The notes beneath the pieces are model-generated. The model searched no databases. It had not been told where the DNA came from and worked only from the letters and a program-made list of their open reading frames with translations. Below, one piece after another: positions 52,119-60,574 of a stretch of 64,000 nucleotides of DNA. The first letter of the stretch is position 1; the number at the start of each line of letters is the position of its first letter. The translations under genes were made by a program, and so were the position numbers. Source of the DNA: Streptomyces montanisoli (GTDB lineage: Bacteria; Actinomycetota; Actinomycetes; Streptomycetales; Streptomycetaceae). The stretch is taken from the NCBI RefSeq assembly GCF_017813245.1, contig NZ_JAGIQL010000006.1, positions 28,418 through 92,417 of the forward strand, in the 5' to 3' direction.

Positions 52119-53048
52119 ATGCGCGCACGCTACGGAGTCCCCCTGTCCATCGCGGCGGCCGGCGCGGCAGGCGTCGCCTACGCCGCGGGGTTCGAAGTCC
52201 GCTCGTTCAGGTTGCGCCGGGTGACCGTGCCCGTGCTGCCGCAGGGCATGCGTGACCTGCGGGTCCTCCAGGTCTCCGACATCCACATGGTGCGCGGCCA
52301 GCGCAAGAAGCGGCGCTGGCTCCAGTCGCTGGCGGGCCTGCGGCCGGACTTCGTGGTGAACACGGGCGACAACCTCTCGGACCCGGAGGCCGTCCCCGAG
52401 GTGGTGGACGCGCTCGGCCCCCTGATGGAGTTCCCCGGCGTCTACGTCTTCGGCTCGAACGACTACTACGGACCGAAGTTGCGCAATCCCGCCCGGTACC
52501 TGTTCGAAAAGGCTCAGGGCAAGCACGGGCTGAACGGCAACGCCCCGGCGGTGCACGCACTGCACAACCCGTGGGAGCCGATGCGGGACGCCTTCGACGC
52601 GGCGGGCTGGACGAACCTGACCAACACGCGCGGCCGGCTCAAGCTCGACAGCTGTGAACTGGCCTTCACCGGCCTCGACGACCCGCACATCAAGCGCGAC
52701 AGGTACGCGCAGGTGGAGGGCGGCCCCGAGGCGGACGCCGACATCTCGATCGGCGTCGTGCACGCGCCGTACCTGCGCGTACTGGACTCGTTCACGGCGG
52801 ACGGCTACCCGCTGATCCTGGCGGGGCACACGCACGGCGGGCAGCTGTGCGTGCCGTTCTACGGGGCGCTGGTCACCAACTGCGACCTGGACACGGACCG
52901 TGTGAAGGGCCTGTCGACGCACCGCTCGGCCGGGCACACCTCGTACCTGCACGTCTCGGCGGGATGCGGCACGAACCGGTACACGCCGGTCCGCTTCGCC
53001 TGCCCACCCGAGGCGACGCTGCTGACGCTGACGGCGAGGGCTTCGTAG
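52119..53048 (+). CDS. Membrane-anchored calcineurin-like metallophosphoesterase
   Basis: The 309-residue protein has an N-terminal hydrophobic helix and the metal motifs V-S-D-I-H (motif I, DxH), N-T-G-D-N (II), F-G-S-N-D-Y-Y (III, GNHD with changes), HAPY (IV) and AGHTHGGQL (V). This is the YkuE/LpxH-like UDP-2,3-diacylglucosamine pyrophosphatase branch, but actinomycetes lack lipid A, so the substrate differs. Confidence 0.9.
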   Translation: MRARYGVPLSIAAAGAAGVAYAAGFEVRSFRLRRVTVPVLPQGMRDLRVLQVSDIHMVRGQRKKRRWLQSLAGLRPDFVVNTGDNLSDPEAVPEVVDALGPLMEFPGVYVFGSNDYYGPKLRNPARYLFEKAQGKHGLNGNAPAVHALHNPWEPMRDAFDAAGWTNLTNTRGRLKLDSCELAFTGLDDPHIKRDRYAQVEGGPEADADISIGVVHAPYLRVLDSFTADGYPLILAGHTHGGQLCVPFYGALVTNCDLDTDRVKGLSTHRSAGHTSYLHVSAGCGTNRYTPVRFACPPEATLLTLTARAS

Positions 53049-53074
53049 CGCGAGGTCGCGCTCCCCCTACCGTG

Positions 53075-53269
53075 ATGGGGGATGAAGGCACGGATTCGAG
53101 TCCCCGGAGTCCCCGTGGAGGGCCTGAGCCCACCGGTACGGCGACCGCGCTGGTGTCGCTGTCGGCCGTCTTCTACGCCCTGGCGCTGCTCCTCGTCCTC
53201 GCGGACCGCGCCGCCCGGAGCTGCGGCCCCACCAGAATCGGATTTCGCTTGAGGCCGTGGGTGGGCTAG
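53075..53269 (+). CDS. Possible small membrane protein
   Basis: A 64-residue frame from ATG 53075 has a plausible single membrane helix (ATALVSLSAVFYALALLLVL) and a basic end. The ribosome-binding site is weak. It lies just before tRNA-Pro; I do not recognise a family. Confidence 0.35.
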   Translation: MGDEGTDSSPRSPRGGPEPTGTATALVSLSAVFYALALLLVLADRAARSCGPTRIGFRLRPWVG

Positions 53270-53302
53270 AGTAAACGACGTTGCCGGAGCACGACACGGC
53301 AT

Positions 53303-53376
53303 CGGGGTGTAGCGCAGCTTGGCAGCGCGCTTCGTTCGGGACGAAGAGGCCGTGGGTTCAAATCCCGCCACCCCGA
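53303..53376 (+). tRNA. tRNA-Pro (anticodon CGG)
   Basis: Cloverleaf: acceptor CGGGGTG with CACCCCG, anticodon stem CTTCG/CGAAG with loop TTCGGGA (anticodon CGG, reading CCG), T-arm GTGGG-TTCAAAT-CCCGC (with one mismatch position) and discriminator A. CCA is not encoded (ACAG follows). Confidence 0.96.
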
Positions 53377-53393
53377 CAGTGAAGTACCAGATC

Positions 53394-53427
53394 AGGGGCC
53401 TGATCCGCTTTCGCGGGTCAGGCCTCT
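53394..53427 (+). terminator. Terminator after tRNA-Pro
   Basis: A 15-bp stem with two wobble pairs (53394-53408 with 53413-53427) and loop TTTC. A very similar hairpin recurs at 57882-57914. Confidence 0.75.
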
Positions 53428-53667
53428 GACTGCTTCCTGGAGATCGCTCGGAAGACGGCGGGTTCTCCCGGTGGATGACTGGTGAGACAGCCTGATGTGG
53501 AGCAGCTCAAACCGCTCGGACCCGCGCATGCGCGAATCCGATGTCGAGGTTGACGTGCAGCGGCACTAGGAGTGGGCGGGTCGTACCGCAAGTTCGTCTG
53601 GGATGCAGGCGTGCCATGCTGTCGTCGACGAGCTTGGCCTGTCTCCATACGAATGTCAGGGGGAGCT
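53428..53667. other. Leader/promoter region of the STAND NTPase
   Basis: No supported gene. The Shine-Dalgarno AGGGGGAG lies at 53658-53665. A weak promoter-like pair, TTCGTC with ATGCTG 17 bp downstream, occurs near 53593-53621. Confidence 0.4.
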
Positions 53668-56340
53668 GTGGCAGGGCGGGACCTTCGGACGTTGTTCAGC
53701 TCGAATGATCAAAGCATCGCCGCCATAGAGGCGTTCACGAACCGGCAGGCACAGTGGCAGGCCGTAACGGCCGGCCTTGCCGAGCACTCACGGCACGTGA
53801 CCAGTGCGGAATTCGACGTGGAGGACTTGGAAGCTCCCCGCCGCAACATCCTCGTGTTCCACGGTGTGGGCGGGATCGGCAAGTCCACGCTCTCCCGCAA
53901 GATCGAGGCATCGCTGGCCCGCAGCGAGCACCGCCCGGCGCAATGGGCATCGCCGTCCCACCCCGAGAAGCGGACTCTGCCGGTCCGCATCGATCTCGCG
54001 CGCGCCGCGGGGATGGACTTCGAACGCGTCATCCTCACCATCCGTACTGCCTTTGCCGCCCTCGGCCGGCCGATGCCCGCCTTCGACCTTGCCCTGCGCC
54101 GCTACTGGGAGCACAACCATCCCGGCGAAACGATCGAGGACCACCTGCGCCAGGGCGGGTTGCTGAGCCGCTTCAGCGCCGCTGCCGCGCTCCCCCAGCA
54201 GATGCAGTCCGCCCTCAGCGATGTCGCCCAGGCCCTGCTCCTGCCGGGCACAGTAGGCAGCGCGCTCGGGCACGGGGCCGGAGCGCTCATCAAGGCCTTA
54301 CGCGAACGGCACCAGTCCGTACGCGCCCTCGCCGGTTGCTCCCGCCTGGCCGACCTCCTGGAGGCCGAGCCCGATCTGGAGGCTCTCAGCTTCTACCCGC
54401 ACCTCCTCGCGTGGGACCTGGCCCAAATCGCGGCCGCCAAGAGCGCGCTACCCGTCTTCCTGCTGGACAGCTTCGAGGAGACCGGCGACCGCACGCACCG
54501 CGACTTCGAACGTCTGCTCCAACGCATCGTGTGGTTGATGCCCAACGCGTTCTTCGTCGTCACCGGACGCAACCGCCTCCAGTGGGCGGAGAGGAGCCTG
54601 GAGGGACAGCTCGACTGGACCGGGCCCCACGCGTGGCCCGGTCTCGCAGCCAACACAGAACATGGGGAGCGTTTTGTTTCGGGCCGTCAGGTCCTGATCG
54701 GCGACTTCTCTCCCGAAGACTGCGAGGACTACCTGGTCCGCAGGCTGAGCCGCGACGGGCAGCCGCTGATCGCCGAACCGGTCCGCCGGGTCATCACCGG
54801 GCGCTCCCATGGGTTGCCGCTGTACCTGGACCTGTCCGTCATGCGCTACCTGGAACTCCGACGTGGCGGCAGACAACCACAGGTCGCCGACTTCGACCAC
54901 GATTTCCCCGCCCTGATCGCCCGTACACTCAGCGATCTGACCGCCGAGGAACGCCATGTGCTCCGCTCGGTCAGCCTGCTCAGCGCGTTCTCTGTAGCCC
55001 TGGCCACCCGGGCCGCCGGCATGGACCGCGACGCGCCGGCCCTACGACTGACCGAGCGCCCCTTCATCCAGGAGTCCTCTTCCGGTGTGTGGCCCTTCCA
55101 TGTCCACGACCTGATCCGTTCCGCCATTCGCAACGCGGACGACGGTAGCGACGACCGATGGTCGGAACAGGACTGGCGGCGCGCGGCCCAACGGGCCTTC
55201 CACGCACTGGAATCCCAGTGGCGCCAGGAGCTTGGACACGACCGAGCCGTCCTCGTCGGCTGTCTTCAGCAAGGGCTGCTTCTCGCACGGGACTTCGGTC
55301 TCGGTCTCGACTGGCTCGCTGATGCGGCATTCCAGTACGTAGGTGACTCCATCTGGGAACCACTGGCGCTTCCCGCCGCCGACGCCACGTCGCCAGACGG
55401 CCCGCTGACTCCTGCGGACGCCCTGGTGGAAACGCTGAGCGCCATCGCCCGGCGCCAGCACGAGCACCGCGAACACACGATCGGCCGGCTCTCGACCGTA
55501 CTCGCCTCGGAGCTGCTCCCCGACGATCTGACCGAACTGGCCACGTATTACCTGGCGAAGGCCCAGCGAGACCTCGGTCTGACCGACGATTCACGTCGCG
55601 GGATGCAGCGCGTCGCCTCCGCCGACGGTCGGCTCGCTTCCGCGGCTCGGCGCGGCCTGGCACACCTGAGCCGACTGTCCGGAGACTTCCCGACCGCGGT
55701 CGAAGTCGCGGAGAGGCTGGGCTGGGAGGGGCGGCAGCATCGGGTGCTGGGAGACGTGTGGTGGGTTCAGGGCGACATGGAGCGGGCGGTAGCCGCCTAC
55801 CTGGCAGGCCGGAACGAAGCTGAGGAACACGGTGTGATCGGCGAGGCGGCCATGGTGCAGGCGCATCTCGCGTTCGCCGTCTCCTTCTCCGATCCGCTTC
55901 GGGCCGATGACGAACTCGATCTGGCGGAACGCCTTTTGTCCGACCTCAGCCTGCGCTCCAGCGAGATGACCGCTCGCATCGCCGTGCTCGTGCGCGACGC
56001 GGGGTTCGCCGCCGACCTACCCGGCCGGGCGGCCGCGCTGCTCGCTGACATCGGTGTCTCCGGCATTTCCTACGCGGCGGCGAAACTGGGACTGGCCTTG
56101 TGCTTCCACCACGCCGTCCTTGACGCGCAGGACGACCTTGCCACCGCGATTACACGCCTGCGCCAACTCACGCAGAGCGGCGACTACGCCTACTACGTCG
56201 ACATCGCCCACTTCATGGCGGGCCTTCCGCTTCCCGAACACACCGCGCGAGCACGGTGGATCGACGGGGAACAACAGACCCGCGAACGGTGGCGCCGCTT
56301 GGTTACGACACGTCGCGGTCACCTCGTCACGAATCGCTAG
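53668..56340 (+). CDS. STAND/AAA-type NTPase with C-terminal helical (TPR-like) repeats
   Basis: The 890-residue protein has a clear P-loop, NILVFHGVGGIGKSTLSRKI (Walker A about residue 65), a Walker B, LPVFLLDSFEETGD, and sensor-like VVTGRNRLQW, followed by a helical segment GDFSPEDCEDYLVRRL and a winged-helix-like part (DLTAEERHVLRSVSLLSAFS). The last 350 residues are helical pairs resembling TPRs (ATYYLAKAQRDLGLTDDSRR, GDMERAVAAYLAGRNEAEE). This is the architecture of STAND signalling ATPases (regulators, innate-immune sensors). There is no recognisable effector domain. GTG 53668 is chosen for AGGGGGAG six bases upstream; ATG 53653 is possible. It follows tRNA-Pro and looks less GC-biased than neighbours, suggesting acquisition. 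Confidence 0.8.
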   Translation: MAGRDLRTLFSSNDQSIAAIEAFTNRQAQWQAVTAGLAEHSRHVTSAEFDVEDLEAPRRNILVFHGVGGIGKSTLSRKIEASLARSEHRPAQWASPSHPEKRTLPVRIDLARAAGMDFERVILTIRTAFAALGRPMPAFDLALRRYWEHNHPGETIEDHLRQGGLLSRFSAAAALPQQMQSALSDVAQALLLPGTVGSALGHGAGALIKALRERHQSVRALAGCSRLADLLEAEPDLEALSFYPHLLAWDLAQIAAAKSALPVFLLDSFEETGDRTHRDFERLLQRIVWLMPNAFFVVTGRNRLQWAERSLEGQLDWTGPHAWPGLAANTEHGERFVSGRQVLIGDFSPEDCEDYLVRRLSRDGQPLIAEPVRRVITGRSHGLPLYLDLSVMRYLELRRGGRQPQVADFDHDFPALIARTLSDLTAEERHVLRSVSLLSAFSVALATRAAGMDRDAPALRLTERPFIQESSSGVWPFHVHDLIRSAIRNADDGSDDRWSEQDWRRAAQRAFHALESQWRQELGHDRAVLVGCLQQGLLLARDFGLGLDWLADAAFQYVGDSIWEPLALPAADATSPDGPLTPADALVETLSAIARRQHEHREHTIGRLSTVLASELLPDDLTELATYYLAKAQRDLGLTDDSRRGMQRVASADGRLASAARRGLAHLSRLSGDFPTAVEVAERLGWEGRQHRVLGDVWWVQGDMERAVAAYLAGRNEAEEHGVIGEAAMVQAHLAFAVSFSDPLRADDELDLAERLLSDLSLRSSEMTARIAVLVRDAGFAADLPGRAAALLADIGVSGISYAAAKLGLALCFHHAVLDAQDDLATAITRLRQLTQSGDYAYYVDIAHFMAGLPLPEHTARARWIDGEQQTRERWRRLVTTRRGHLVTNR

Positions 56341-56626
56341 CCTGGCCACGCCATGGCTCCCGATCGCCTGATCGCCGCGCGCGGCGCGGGGAGAGGTCTT
56401 CACCTCAGACGTCGACGATCTGGAGCAGCTGGTCCCGGACACGATCGTCGCCAAGAAGGTGTGATCCGGCCGCACTCCCGAGGGCCCGCAGCTGGAATGG
56501 CAAACCGCCCAGGAGTGGGGCATCTCGCACGGCTTCGAACGCCGGATTTTGGCCGGCCAGGACAGACGCGTCATTCGCCCTGGGCCGCGCGGCTCGGCTG
56601 TTCTGCGGCAGCCGACGTCCAGCGGG
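56341..56626. other. Decayed sequence after the NTPase, possible PIN-domain relic
   Basis: No intact gene. At about 56389-56464 one frame reads GEVFTSDVDDLEQLVPDTIV before a TGA, resembling the last strand and helix of PIN-domain nucleases (V-x-T-S-D-x-D-D-L). A further frame contains QLEWQTAQEWGISHGFER. Both are too short to be genes. Confidence 0.4.
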
Positions 56627-56815
56627 TTACTCCGACGGGTAGATGTCGCCGCTTCGCATGCCGCTCTCCTGTTCGGAGCGGGAGCGCAGCCTGCGGGACT
56701 TCTCCATCAGTCGCTGCCGCTCCTTCGGGTCCGTGGTCTTCTCTGCCTCGTTCGCCAGTTCGCCGGCCTTCTCGCGCATCTGCCGCAGTCGTGCCGACGT
56801 CTCTTCTGAGCTCAT
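56627..56815 (-). CDS. DUF6381-like small helical protein
   Basis: The 62-residue protein begins MSSEETSARLRQMREKAGEL and continues with KTTDPKERQRLMEKSRRL and SEQESGMRSGDIYPSE. It is a charged helical hairpin; the conserved Q-E-S-G-M..GDIYP end matches the family I recall as DUF6381 in streptomycetes. Function unknown. Confidence 0.7.
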   Translation of the reverse strand: MSSEETSARLRQMREKAGELANEAEKTTDPKERQRLMEKSRRLRSRSEQESGMRSGDIYPSE

Positions 56816-57025
56816 GGTCGGTGTCCTCGCCTCGAAATCGGGCACTACATGACAAAGCCAAGCAAATATGCATGGTCGGCGCATCTCGACGACGGGAACA
56901 ACCTGTCCGGTCGGAAGGGTTGTGTTGACGGGGGGCCCGACGCCACCACGGGCGGGGGACACGGGGGCCGGCGGTCGTTCACCGCGCGCCCGGGCCACGA
57001 CGTATTTCTGCAGAAGGACTGTTGC

Positions 57026-57859
57026 ATGACTGACCGACCCTTGACGCTCATGGCAGTGCACGCCCATCCCGACGACGAGGCCACCGGGACCGGGGGGATT
57101 CTGGCGCGGTACGCGGCGGAAGGCGTCCGCACCGTGCTCGTGACCTGTACCGACGGTGGTTGCGGTGATGGGCTGGGCGGTGTCAAGCCGGGCGATCCCG
57201 GGCATGACCCGGTCGCCGTCGCCGCGATGCGCCGCAAGGAACTCAGAGCGAGCTGTGACGCGCTGAAGATCAGCGATCTTGAGATGCTGGACTATGCCGA
57301 CTCGGGGATGATGGGCTGGTCGAGCAACGACGCCCCCGGGTCCTTCTGGCAGACGCCCGTGAAGGAGGGCGCCGCCCGGCTCGCGGAGCTCATGGAGCAC
57401 TACCGGCCCGATGTGGTCGTCACCTATGACGAGAACGGCTTCTACGGCCACCCCGACCACATCCAGGCCAACCGCATCACGATGGCGGCGCTGGAGATGA
57501 CCGCGCTGACACCGAAGGTGTACTGGACGACGATGCCCCGCTCGTTGATGCAGCGGTTCGGCGAGACCATGCGCGAGTTCAGTGAGGACATGCCGGAGCC
57601 GGATCCTGCCGAGGCCGCCGCGATCGCCGAGATCGGTCTTCCCGACGAGGAAGTCACCACCTGGGTGGACGTCACGGCTTTCAGCGGTCAGAAGTTCGAC
57701 GCGCTGGCCGCGCACGCCAGTCAGGGCGAGAACATCTTCTTCCTCAAGATGGGCAAGGAGCGGTTCGGCGAGTTCATGGGCCTGGAGACCTTCGTACGCG
57801 TCAGGGACACCACTGGCGCGCCGGTACCCGAGACCGACCTCTTCGCCGGGCTGCGCTGA
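57026..57859 (+). CDS. PIG-L family deacetylase (MshB/Mca-like)
   Basis: The 277-residue zinc hydrolase has A-H-P-D-D-E near the N-terminus (metal-binding His, Asp and catalytic Asp) and YGHPDHIQANRIT (second metal His). Such enzymes deacetylate N-acetylglucosaminyl groups; in actinomycetes relatives make mycothiol (MshB) or cleave mycothiol conjugates (Mca). Length is similar to both, so the exact substrate is open. ATG 57026 follows AGAAGGAC. The frame continues upstream without a better start. Confidence 0.88.
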   Translation: MTDRPLTLMAVHAHPDDEATGTGGILARYAAEGVRTVLVTCTDGGCGDGLGGVKPGDPGHDPVAVAAMRRKELRASCDALKISDLEMLDYADSGMMGWSSNDAPGSFWQTPVKEGAARLAELMEHYRPDVVVTYDENGFYGHPDHIQANRITMAALEMTALTPKVYWTTMPRSLMQRFGETMREFSEDMPEPDPAEAAAIAEIGLPDEEVTTWVDVTAFSGQKFDALAAHASQGENIFFLKMGKERFGEFMGLETFVRVRDTTGAPVPETDLFAGLR

Positions 57860-57881
57860 CCCGTCCTGTCCCGTCTTGGAC

Positions 57882-57914
57882 AGGGGCCTGATCCGCTCGG
57901 CGGGTCGGGCCCCT
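57882..57914 (+). terminator. Terminator after the PIG-L gene
   Basis: A 15-bp stem with two wobble pairs (57882-57896 with 57900-57914) and loop TCG. Its left arm plus the preceding C is identical over 17 nt to 53393-53409 after tRNA-Pro. Confidence 0.75.
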
Positions 57915-57946
57915 GAGGGCTGTCGTCCCGGTGTGTTGTCAGCGCG

Positions 57947-58120
57947 TCAGCTGATGCCCGGCCAGCCGTCGGGCTTCGCACCGGGCTCTTCGCCGTTCGA
58001 CGGCTTCTGGGACGCCGTCCCGTCCGTGGCATCCGTGCCCGTGTCCGTCTCCATGTCCCTGTCCGTGACGGCGGGCTCCTCGGATCCTTCCGCGGGTTCC
58101 GTGTCGTTGGTTTCACTCAT
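57947..58120 (-). CDS. Small acidic disordered protein
   Basis: A 57-residue frame: MSETNDTEPAEGSEEPAVTD, then TDTGTDATDGTASQK and a Pro/Gly end, PDGWPGIS. Strongly acidic and without hydrophobic residues, thus disordered. The downstream neighbour is a terminator. It may be a true small gene, since the sense is consistent, but no family is known to me. Confidence 0.5.
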   Translation of the reverse strand: MSETNDTEPAEGSEEPAVTDRDMETDTGTDATDGTASQKPSNGEEPGAKPDGWPGIS

Positions 58121-58260
58121 GGTCGACCGCCCCTCCCTCGTCCCCGGCCGTGATCGGTCGAGCGCGCGGCGCGATGCCCCGCGTTCACCCTTGTCTACTC
58201 TCCGCGGCATCGCGCGTCGAGGGCAGCGCGCCTTCTGCGCGTCTCGCAGGACGACGGAGG

Positions 58261-58602
58261 ATGTCCCTCGTGGACGTGAACGAGACCCGGGACGAGTACG
58301 TCGAGCGCTTCCGCGCCCTCGCGCGTGAAGGGCTCGACGCACTCTTCGCCGCGGGCCGGCTGCCGGGGTTGGTGGGCGGGCGCCTGGAGCGCTTCACCGT
58401 CGTGGCCGAGGAGGCCTCCGTCCACGCGGAGACCCGCTTCTCGTACCGCGGCCGCCGCTTCCGCTACGAGCGGCAGATCTGGCCGCCCGACTTCCCGCTG
58501 GAGATCAAAACCGCCCTCTACGTCGAGCATCTGAGGGAACGGGTCCTCACCGGCCGCTATGACGCGGGCGGTGAGGACCCCGGCGGCGAGATCGATCTCT
58601 GA
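58261..58602 (+). CDS. Conserved hypothetical protein, 113 aa
   Basis: Starts MSLVDVNETRDEYVERFRAL. The centre has VVAEEASVHAETRFSYRGRR and FRYERQIWPPDFPLEIKTAL, and the end is acidic (GEDPGGEIDL). It appears to be a small alpha+beta protein. I do not recognise the family. Codon bias is normal for the host. Confidence 0.65.
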   Translation: MSLVDVNETRDEYVERFRALAREGLDALFAAGRLPGLVGGRLERFTVVAEEASVHAETRFSYRGRRFRYERQIWPPDFPLEIKTALYVEHLRERVLTGRYDAGGEDPGGEIDL

Positions 58603-58614
58603 CCCCGGCCGCAC

Positions 58615-59043
58615 TCAGGCGGCGGGCAGTCTGTCCTTGGCTCTGCGGAACTCCTCGTCCGTGATGACGCCGTGGTCGCGGAGCTCGGAGAGCTTCGCGA
58701 GATGCCCCGCGCCGGCGTCGCCCGCACCGCCCGCGCCCGCGTCGGCCGTGCCCGGTCGGCCGCCGGCCGCGTCGCGGATGTAGTCCCTCACCGCCGCCTC
58801 TTGCTGCCGCGCCTGCTCGACGTCGCGCCTGCCCATCGACTGGCCGCGCGCGATGACGTAGACGAGCACCCCGAGCAGCGGCAGCAGGATGACCAGGATG
58901 ACCCATCCGGCCTTGGCCCAGCCGCCCATGTCGTGGCTGCGGAAGATGTCGTTGATGACCTTGAAGAGCAGGAAGAACCACAGGATGCAGAGGAAGAGTT
59001 CCGCCATGGTCCAGAAGACATTCAGCAGCGGGTAGTCGTGCAT
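58615..59043 (-). CDS. PLDc_N/SHOCT-domain membrane protein
   Basis: The 142-residue protein has two membrane helices (LNVFWTMAELFLCILWFFLL and GWVILVILLPLLGVLVYVIA), a linker with Q-S-M-G-R-R-D, and a C-terminal SHOCT motif (AKLSELRDHGVITDEEFRRA). This PLDc_N-SHOCT layout is common in Streptomyces and is of unknown function. ATG 59043 follows AGGAG at 5-base spacing. Confidence 0.88.
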   Translation of the reverse strand: MHDYPLLNVFWTMAELFLCILWFFLLFKVINDIFRSHDMGGWAKAGWVILVILLPLLGVLVYVIARGQSMGRRDVEQARQQEAAVRDYIRDAAGGRPGTADAGAGGAGDAGAGHLAKLSELRDHGVITDEEFRRAKDRLPAA

Positions 59044-59269
59044 GGCCACTCCTGTTCAGCCGGCGGGCTCGTCTGTACAGCGTGGGCCCGTCCCCCGCCG
59101 GGGGCCACGCCGGCGCCGCCGAACCAGTGAAACCCGCTACCGTGAAAAGGATTCGCGGGGGCGGGGCGGGCACGCGGGGGCGGGGCGGGCAGTCGAGAAT
59201 GTGAAGGGCACTGACTGCTGTCCTTTGTCTGCTGTTGTCTGCTGTCGCTTCCTGTCTGCGGGGGTCGGA

Positions 59270-59977
59270 GTGATACCTGCGCGCCGCGCCATGGTGCTTT
59301 CGGGCATCGTCGGCTCCACCGCCTACGGGCTCGCCCGGCCCGGTTCCGACATCGACCGCCTGGGCGTCTTCGCCGTCCCCACCGAGGCTCTGCACGGTCT
59401 GCACCGGCCGCAGGAGAGCCATGTGACACACGAGCCCGACCGCGCCCTCCACGAGGCCGCCAAGTGGGCTCGGCTCGCGTTGCGCGCCAACCCCACGGTG
59501 CTCGAACTGGTCTGGCTGACCGACGAGTTGTACGACGTACGCACAGCGCTCGGTGACGAGCTGATCGGCATCAGGTCCGCGTTCCTGTCGGCGTCGCGCG
59601 TGCGCGCGGCCTACCTCGGATACGCCACGCAGCAGTTCAAGCGCCTCTACGACCGCCGCGGCAGCAGCTCATCCGCTGACGTCCACCGCCGCACGGCCAA
59701 GCACGCACGGCACCTGCGTCGCCTGTGCCACCAGGGTTACCACCTCTACGCCACGGGCAGGCTCGACATTCGCGTCGACGATCCTGACTCCTACTTCGCG
59801 TTCGGCGAGGAGGTGGCGCGGGACGCCATGGCCGCGCTGCCGATGCTCCAGGACTTCGAAGCGCGCTTCGACCGCACCGTCAGCCCGCTGCCCGACCGGC
59901 CCGACGAGGCCCCCGTCGAGGCGTGGCTGCTGCGGGTGCGGGCGCAGCACTGCACGCGGGAGAAGGCCGATGCGTGA
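59270..59977 (+). CDS. Nucleotidyltransferase-like protein coupled to a PNKP-type phosphatase
   Basis: The 235-residue product carries GIVGSTAYGLARPGSDIDRLGVF, the minimal nucleotidyltransferase core (GS...G..SD.D). Further regions are ESHVTHEPDRALHEAAKWARLAL, then NPTVLELVWLTDELYD and a basic helical section (YLGYATQQFKRLYDRRG, KHARHLRRLCHQGYHLY). This resembles the predicted nucleotidyltransferases (YcgL/DUF4269-like) that modify nucleic-acid ends. GTG 59270 is the likely start; ATG 59291 is an alternative. It overlaps the following phosphatase gene by 8 nt. Confidence 0.78.
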   Translation: MIPARRAMVLSGIVGSTAYGLARPGSDIDRLGVFAVPTEALHGLHRPQESHVTHEPDRALHEAAKWARLALRANPTVLELVWLTDELYDVRTALGDELIGIRSAFLSASRVRAAYLGYATQQFKRLYDRRGSSSSADVHRRTAKHARHLRRLCHQGYHLYATGRLDIRVDDPDSYFAFGEEVARDAMAALPMLQDFEARFDRTVSPLPDRPDEAPVEAWLLRVRAQHCTREKADA

Positions 59978-60425
59978 CCGGCTCCGCGAGGCCGTGCTCT
60001 TCGACATGGACGGCACGCTCTGCGACGTCCGCGGCATTCGGCACCTGCTCGACGGGCCGGGCCGGTTCGCGGCGTTCCACTCCGCCTCCGTGGACTGCCC
60101 GCCCCACCCCCACGTCGTCCAGGCGGCGCGCGAGGCGCACGCGGCCGGGCGCGCCGTGCTGATCGTCACCGCGCGTGAGACGCGTTGGCGGAACCACACC
60201 GCGATGTGGCTCGCGCTGCACGACGTGCCCTCCGACGCGATGTGGATGCGGGCACGCGGCGACTACCGGCCGGACTTCGAGGTGAAGCGCGACATCCTCG
60301 CCGGCATCCGCAAGCGGTACAGGCCGGTGGCCGCGTGGGACGACAACCCGGCCGTCATAGAGCTGTGGCGCGGGGAAGGTGTGCCGGTGCACGTGGTTCC
60401 CGGCTGGGACGACCACCGGGGATGA
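59970..60425 (+). CDS. HAD-superfamily polynucleotide 3'-phosphatase-like domain protein
   Basis: The 151-residue protein has AVLFDMDGTLCDVRG (DxDGT nucleophile), AVLIVTARETRWRN (Thr motif II) and WDDNPAVIELWRGEGV (motif IV acidic pair). The V-T-A-R...R motif and small size match the phosphatase domain of T4 polynucleotide kinase/PNKP. It starts inside the end of the nucleotidyltransferase gene, so the two are made together; a joint role in RNA or DNA end processing is inferred. A strong terminator follows. Confidence 0.8.
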   Translation: MRDRLREAVLFDMDGTLCDVRGIRHLLDGPGRFAAFHSASVDCPPHPHVVQAAREAHAAGRAVLIVTARETRWRNHTAMWLALHDVPSDAMWMRARGDYRPDFEVKRDILAGIRKRYRPVAAWDDNPAVIELWRGEGVPVHVVPGWDDHRG

Positions 60426-60478
60426 ACGTGCTCTACCGGACGTTGGGGCGCATCGGATCTTTCCGGCGGCGCGCACGC

Positions 60479-60520
60479 CTCGGCCGGGCGGGAGCCGTGG
60501 AGGGCTCCCGCCCGGCCGAG
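60479..60520. terminator. Strong bidirectional terminator
   Basis: A perfect 18-bp stem (CTCGGCCGGGCGGGAGCC, 60479-60496, with 60503-60520) and a 6-nt loop, between the convergent phosphatase and GH16 genes. Confidence 0.9.
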
Positions 60521-60521
60521 G

Positions 60522-60569
60522 GCGGAGACTGGCGAAGGTGGAGACTGGTGGAGGCGGAGACTGGTCGAG
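60522..60569. repeat. Three 16-bp tandem repeats
   Basis: GYGGAGACTGGYSRAG occurs three times in succession at 60522, 60538 and 60554, just downstream of the GH16 stop. Confidence 0.65.
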
Positions 60570-60574
60570 GCGGG

